A stretch of DNA of 64,000 bases from Pagrus major. Lineage: Eukaryota > Chordata > Actinopteri > Spariformes > Sparidae. A program made the translations under genes and the position numbers. The stretch spans positions 19,900,671-19,964,670 of the forward strand of contig NC_133227.1 in assembly GCF_040436345.1 (NCBI RefSeq). Direction: 5' to 3'. How positions within the stretch are numbered: position 1 is the stretch's first letter; the number at the start of each line of letters is the position of its first letter. Positions 63,701-64,000 of the stretch are shown here, piece by piece. The notes under the pieces are model-generated. The model ran no database searches and was not told the origin of the DNA. It saw only the letters and a program-made list of their open reading frames with translations.

Positions 63701-63877
63701 ACAACACCGCCACTTCTTTCATTACCTCAGCCCAGTACCACCGCTATAATCAGGCACGTCATCAGCCAGATGACGAGGAAGGTGAAGGTGCAAGCTTGGC
63801 TCAAAGTAAGATGGAGGCTGCAAACTAGCAGCAGCACCTCTTCTTGGACTGTATTTGAACGCATCCTTATCCTCCAT
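54726..63877 (-). CDS. adad1: Adenosine deaminase domain-containing protein (ADAD1-like), catalytically dead
   Basis: Exons in transcript order: 63877-63726, 62506-62362, 61846-61684, 60613-60485, 59750-59600, 58440-58270, 57895-57681, 57114-56880, 55082-54950 and 54836-54726. The total is 1605 nt, or 534 aa; human ADAD1 is about 576. Residues 1-153 are charged, low in complexity and unrecognised. The ADAR-type deaminase domain runs from about 160 to 534: [79 protein letters not shown] and [13 protein letters not shown]. The ADAR HAE zinc/catalytic triplet is Q236-A237-I238, and the MSC zinc cysteine is G344, so no deamination is expected. ADAD1 is a testis/germ-cell RNA-binding protein; ADAD2 is the alternative identity. 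No dsRNA-binding domain is encoded in the window. The ATG at 63877 is 15 nt into an exon left open upstream, after acceptor tttccacag at 63892, so more coding exons may lie beyond the right edge. The early exons are less certain than the deaminase exons. Confidence 0.8.
57300..57655. repeat. Second copy of the 42271-42868 element family
   Basis: The blocks tgcttagcatagagactgta, aagctgctggctgtagcttc, gatatgagagtcaatcttct and cttggcaagaaatcaaataa match, in order, the right half of 42271-42868. It lies in the adad1-like intron between exons 57114-56880 and 57895-57681. Confidence 0.65.
61851..61885. repeat. (AAAT)n microsatellite
   Basis: About eight AAAT units with one AATG interruption. On the minus strand it forms the T-rich stretch directly before the acceptor of exon 61846-61684. 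Confidence 0.9.
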
Positions 63878-64000
63878 GCTTCTCAGGCAACCTGTGGAAA
63901 AATTAAAGTGAATTAAGTTAGTCAGAGGGCTGCTGCTTTAAACTGTGGACATACAATCAACAAAAAACCTCATTTTACAACTGCCCAAGAATTTCCTATT

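Overview
This window is vertebrate nuclear DNA, almost certainly from a teleost fish and probably a percomorph. It has short exons in long introns, GT–AG splice sites, many (CA)n/(TG)n tracts, and dispersed low-copy repeats of kinds I know from teleost genomes. Four protein-coding genes were reconstructed exon by exon. In each one the exon phases chain without a break and the summed CDS is divisible by three.

Layout: 1-2800 is repeat-rich intergenic DNA with a mariner fossil, followed by an ETS/CCAAT promoter. 2966-15458 (+) is a 16-exon endosomal Na+/H+ exchanger (slc9a6/NHE6, 705 aa). Its 3' UTR probably runs to about 18.2 kb. 19.1-19.3 kb is a GC-rich 5' UTR exon, followed by a 12.8-kb intron and then five coding exons at 32124-33802 (+) of fhl1 (four-and-a-half LIM protein, 279 aa). 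35831-52465 (+) is a 29-coding-exon adhesion GPCR with a signal peptide, pentraxin domain, Thr-rich stalk, HormR/GAIN/GPS and 7TM (adgrg4/gpr112-like, 1259 aa). 54726-63877 (-) is a 10-coding-exon adenosine-deaminase-domain protein (adad1-like, 534 aa as seen). Its active site has lost the catalytic residues, and its 5' end may extend past the right edge.

The order slc9a6 - fhl1 - adgrg4 matches my memory of human Xq26.3, where MAP7D3 lies between FHL1 and ADGRG4. No map7d3 is present here: only about 0.5 kb separates fhl1 from adgrg4. ADAD1 is on 4q27 in human, so its position here is a lineage difference. The four genes are not a functional pathway. They encode an endosomal pH regulator, a muscle/cytoskeletal LIM scaffold, an orphan adhesion receptor and a germ-cell RNA-binding-type protein.

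The most notable signals are splicing-related. slc9a6 has three introns with full U12-type (minor spliceosome) signals, one of them AT–AC, plus one GC–AG intron. It also has an unannotated-looking 129-nt in-frame cassette exon whose donor overlaps a G-quadruplex motif. adgrg4 has a (TG)n tract abutting the acceptor of its first TM exon and a 26-nt candidate poison exon. The adad1-like protein is a zinc-site-dead deaminase fold with no dsRNA-binding domain encoded in the window. I found no prokaryotic, viral or CRISPR-like system.
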